From positions 36,511 through 100,510 of the forward strand of contig JARRNT010000029.1 of NCBI GenBank assembly GCA_037384645.1: 64,000 nt of DNA. Direction: 5' to 3'. The stretch comes from RI-92 sp037384645 (GTDB lineage Bacteria; Pseudomonadota; Gammaproteobacteria; UBA6429; Thiohalophilaceae). The notes under the pieces are model-generated. The model had not been told where the DNA came from and searched no databases. It was given only the letters and a program-made list of their open reading frames with translations. Positions within the stretch are counted from its first letter, which is position 1. Every line of letters begins with the position of its first letter. Positions 63,092-64,000 of this stretch are shown here, piece by piece. A program made the position numbers and the translations under genes.

Positions 63092-63221
63092 GAAGGGCGG
63101 CTCACTCAGGGATTACTCAAAGAACCGTTATCTTAGCACGCCCACCGCGCACGACGCAGTGGCGAAGACGTAATGCCGTGCACATCACGTGTGAATAGGT
63201 TCGCGGATAAAGACACAATAA

Positions 63222-63246
63222 AAAACGGGGCCCGAAGGCCCCGTTC
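63222..63246 (-). terminator. Intrinsic terminator of the porin gene
   Basis: On the minus strand AACGGGGCC-TTCG-GGCCCCGTT forms a stable stem with a tetraloop, followed by T runs. It lies 25 bases after the porin stop. Confidence 0.85.
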
Positions 63247-63271
63247 AAGTACATCATTAATACTTATTATT

Positions 63272-64000
63272 TTAGAACTTCTCGGTCAGACCAACGGTGA
63301 TGACCTTGGTGGTGTCACCCACATCCGGCTTCTTGTTCATGTAGCCGGCGAAGACAGAGGTCTTCTTGCTCATGTTGTGACGCACACCGATGACCGGATA
63401 GATGTTCTTTGCGCCACCTGTCTTGGATTGACCCAGCTGTACCGCCAGCCTGTTCATGGCAGGCAGATTCAGCCGATAAGCCAGGTAGGCTACCTTGGTG
63501 GTGTCACCGGTATCCGGCTTGGAGTTTTCATACTGAGCCAGAATGGTGTTGTTGCCAAAAGAGTACTTGCCGAAGACCTTGGTGTTGGTCGGACCGGCAG
63601 GTCCGGTAGTACCGCTTGCGTTCTTGTCCTTGGCATAGGCGACACCAGCCTGACCACCCTGGAAGCCAACGGTCAGGGCAAGGGTCATGTCGCCCTTGGA
63701 GCCTGAGTACCGGAGCTTATCGGCACCAGTGTCAGTATTGTCAACCGGGGAGTAAGTTGCGTCAAAGTTAACCATACCAAACTTACCGTAGTAACCGATA
63801 GAATTTGAAATGTAACCGCTCTGGCCGAAGGAGCTACCCAGCATACCGTAGTTACCACGGGCCTGGATAGCGGTAGCAACGAAGGCATCATAATGCACAC
63901 CACCGGCATATTTGTAGGCCTGGTGAATGGTACCGAGCTTGATGGCACCAAAGCCACCCTTCAGGCCGATCCACTGTTCACGACCGTAGATTCCCGGAGC
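63272..64000 (-). CDS. General Gram-negative porin (C-terminal 242 residues; 5' end outside)
   Basis: Outer-membrane trimeric beta-barrel of the Porin_4 type. The frame is open to the right edge and begins IYGREQWIGLKGGFGAIKLGTIHQ, the conserved strand-turn of betaproteobacterial/gammaproteobacterial porins. It continues with alternating strands (GYYGKFGMVNFDATYSP, TLALTVGFQGGQAGVAYAKD) and ends VITVGLTEKF with the C-terminal phenylalanine needed for Bam-dependent assembly. The first ATG in this frame inside the window (63898) is internal. Confidence 0.88.
   Translation of the reverse strand, partial: APGIYGREQWIGLKGGFGAIKLGTIHQAYKYAGGVHYDAFVATAIQARGNYGMLGSSFGQSGYISNSIGYYGKFGMVNFDATYSPVDNTDTGADKLRYSGSKGDMTLALTVGFQGGQAGVAYAKDKNASGTTGPAGPTNTKVFGKYSFGNNTILAQYENSKPDTGDTTKVAYLAYRLNLPAMNRLAVQLGQSKTGGAKNIYPVIGVRHNMSKKTSVFAGYMNKKPDVGDTTKVITVGLTEKF

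Noticed and set aside
1..64000. CRISPR array, rRNA, tRNA, prophage or insertion-sequence transposase genes
   Set aside because: Looked for on both strands; no regularly spaced repeats, no recognisable tRNA or rRNA segments and no transposase, integrase or phage genes were seen.

Overview
The window is bacterial chromosome from a gammaproteobacterium. Three gene orders point there: lptD-surA-pdxA-rsmA; gcv - ubiI - ubiH - pepP - ygfB // zapA - 6S RNA - fau - (ilvA) - rpiA, which closely follows the Escherichia coli order; and amgK-murU beside lptD, as in pseudomonads. Ubiquinone genes, an LPS export protein and a general porin confirm a Gram-negative cell, and pyruvate:ferredoxin oxidoreductase with an FNR-like site suggests part of its life is anaerobic. 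The species cannot be named from the sequence. Two runs of N (31734-31736 and 43299-43332) show a draft scaffold, and several genes carry small deletions or frameshifts that may be assembly errors.

Layout. 1-4650: cell-wall carboxypeptidase, D-amino acid transaminase and the ybeD-lipB-lipA lipoylation genes. 4658-8989 (minus): a tight operon amgK-murU-GCS2 ligase-M14 peptidase-small protein, divergent from an HGSNAT-like membrane acyltransferase. 9863-15176: lptD (disrupted), surA, pdxA, rsmA. 15309-28000: accessory genes, namely a MacAB-like exporter with two permeases, an Ada-type protein, nifJ with a DHOD-like partner, methyltransferase, GFA protein, a putative metalloprotein and a broken ComFB-like gene. 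28083-29948: apaG, methyltransferase, apaH. 29976-33807 (minus): small Arg-rich ORF, folA, thyA, lgt, rlmI-like. 33949-38776: a thioredoxin-fold protein, a CDF transporter and an AT-richer patch of membrane proteins and a methyltransferase.

38777-46590 (minus): sugar/nucleoside kinase, dgkA, and a glycine-cleavage operon under a tandem glycine riboswitch with its own terminator: lipA2-gcvT-gcvH-gcvPA-tpx-gcvPB. It carries a second lipoyl synthase and a thiol peroxidase between the two halves of GcvP. A MITE-like palindrome lies between gcvH and gcvPA and supplies the gcvH stop codon. 46701-54703: Na+/H+ antiporter, ubiI, ubiH, pepP, ygfB, a coiled-coil protein, zapA, 6S RNA, fau and an EVE protein. 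A 1.1 kb AT-rich gene-poor stretch with repeated AAATTT follows, then a Lys/Ala-rich histone H1-like gene, ilvA and rpiA. The end holds palindromic repeats, a second MITE-like element, a DUF2905 gene, a broken giant FAD/Fe-S dehydrogenase and the 3' part of a porin gene.

The strongest candidates for new biology are the riboswitch-controlled glycine-cleavage/lipoate operon with a dedicated LipA, and the cell-wall-recycling operon that joins AmgK/MurU to a predicted amide ligase and an M14-type amide hydrolase. Both are inferences from gene context and motifs.
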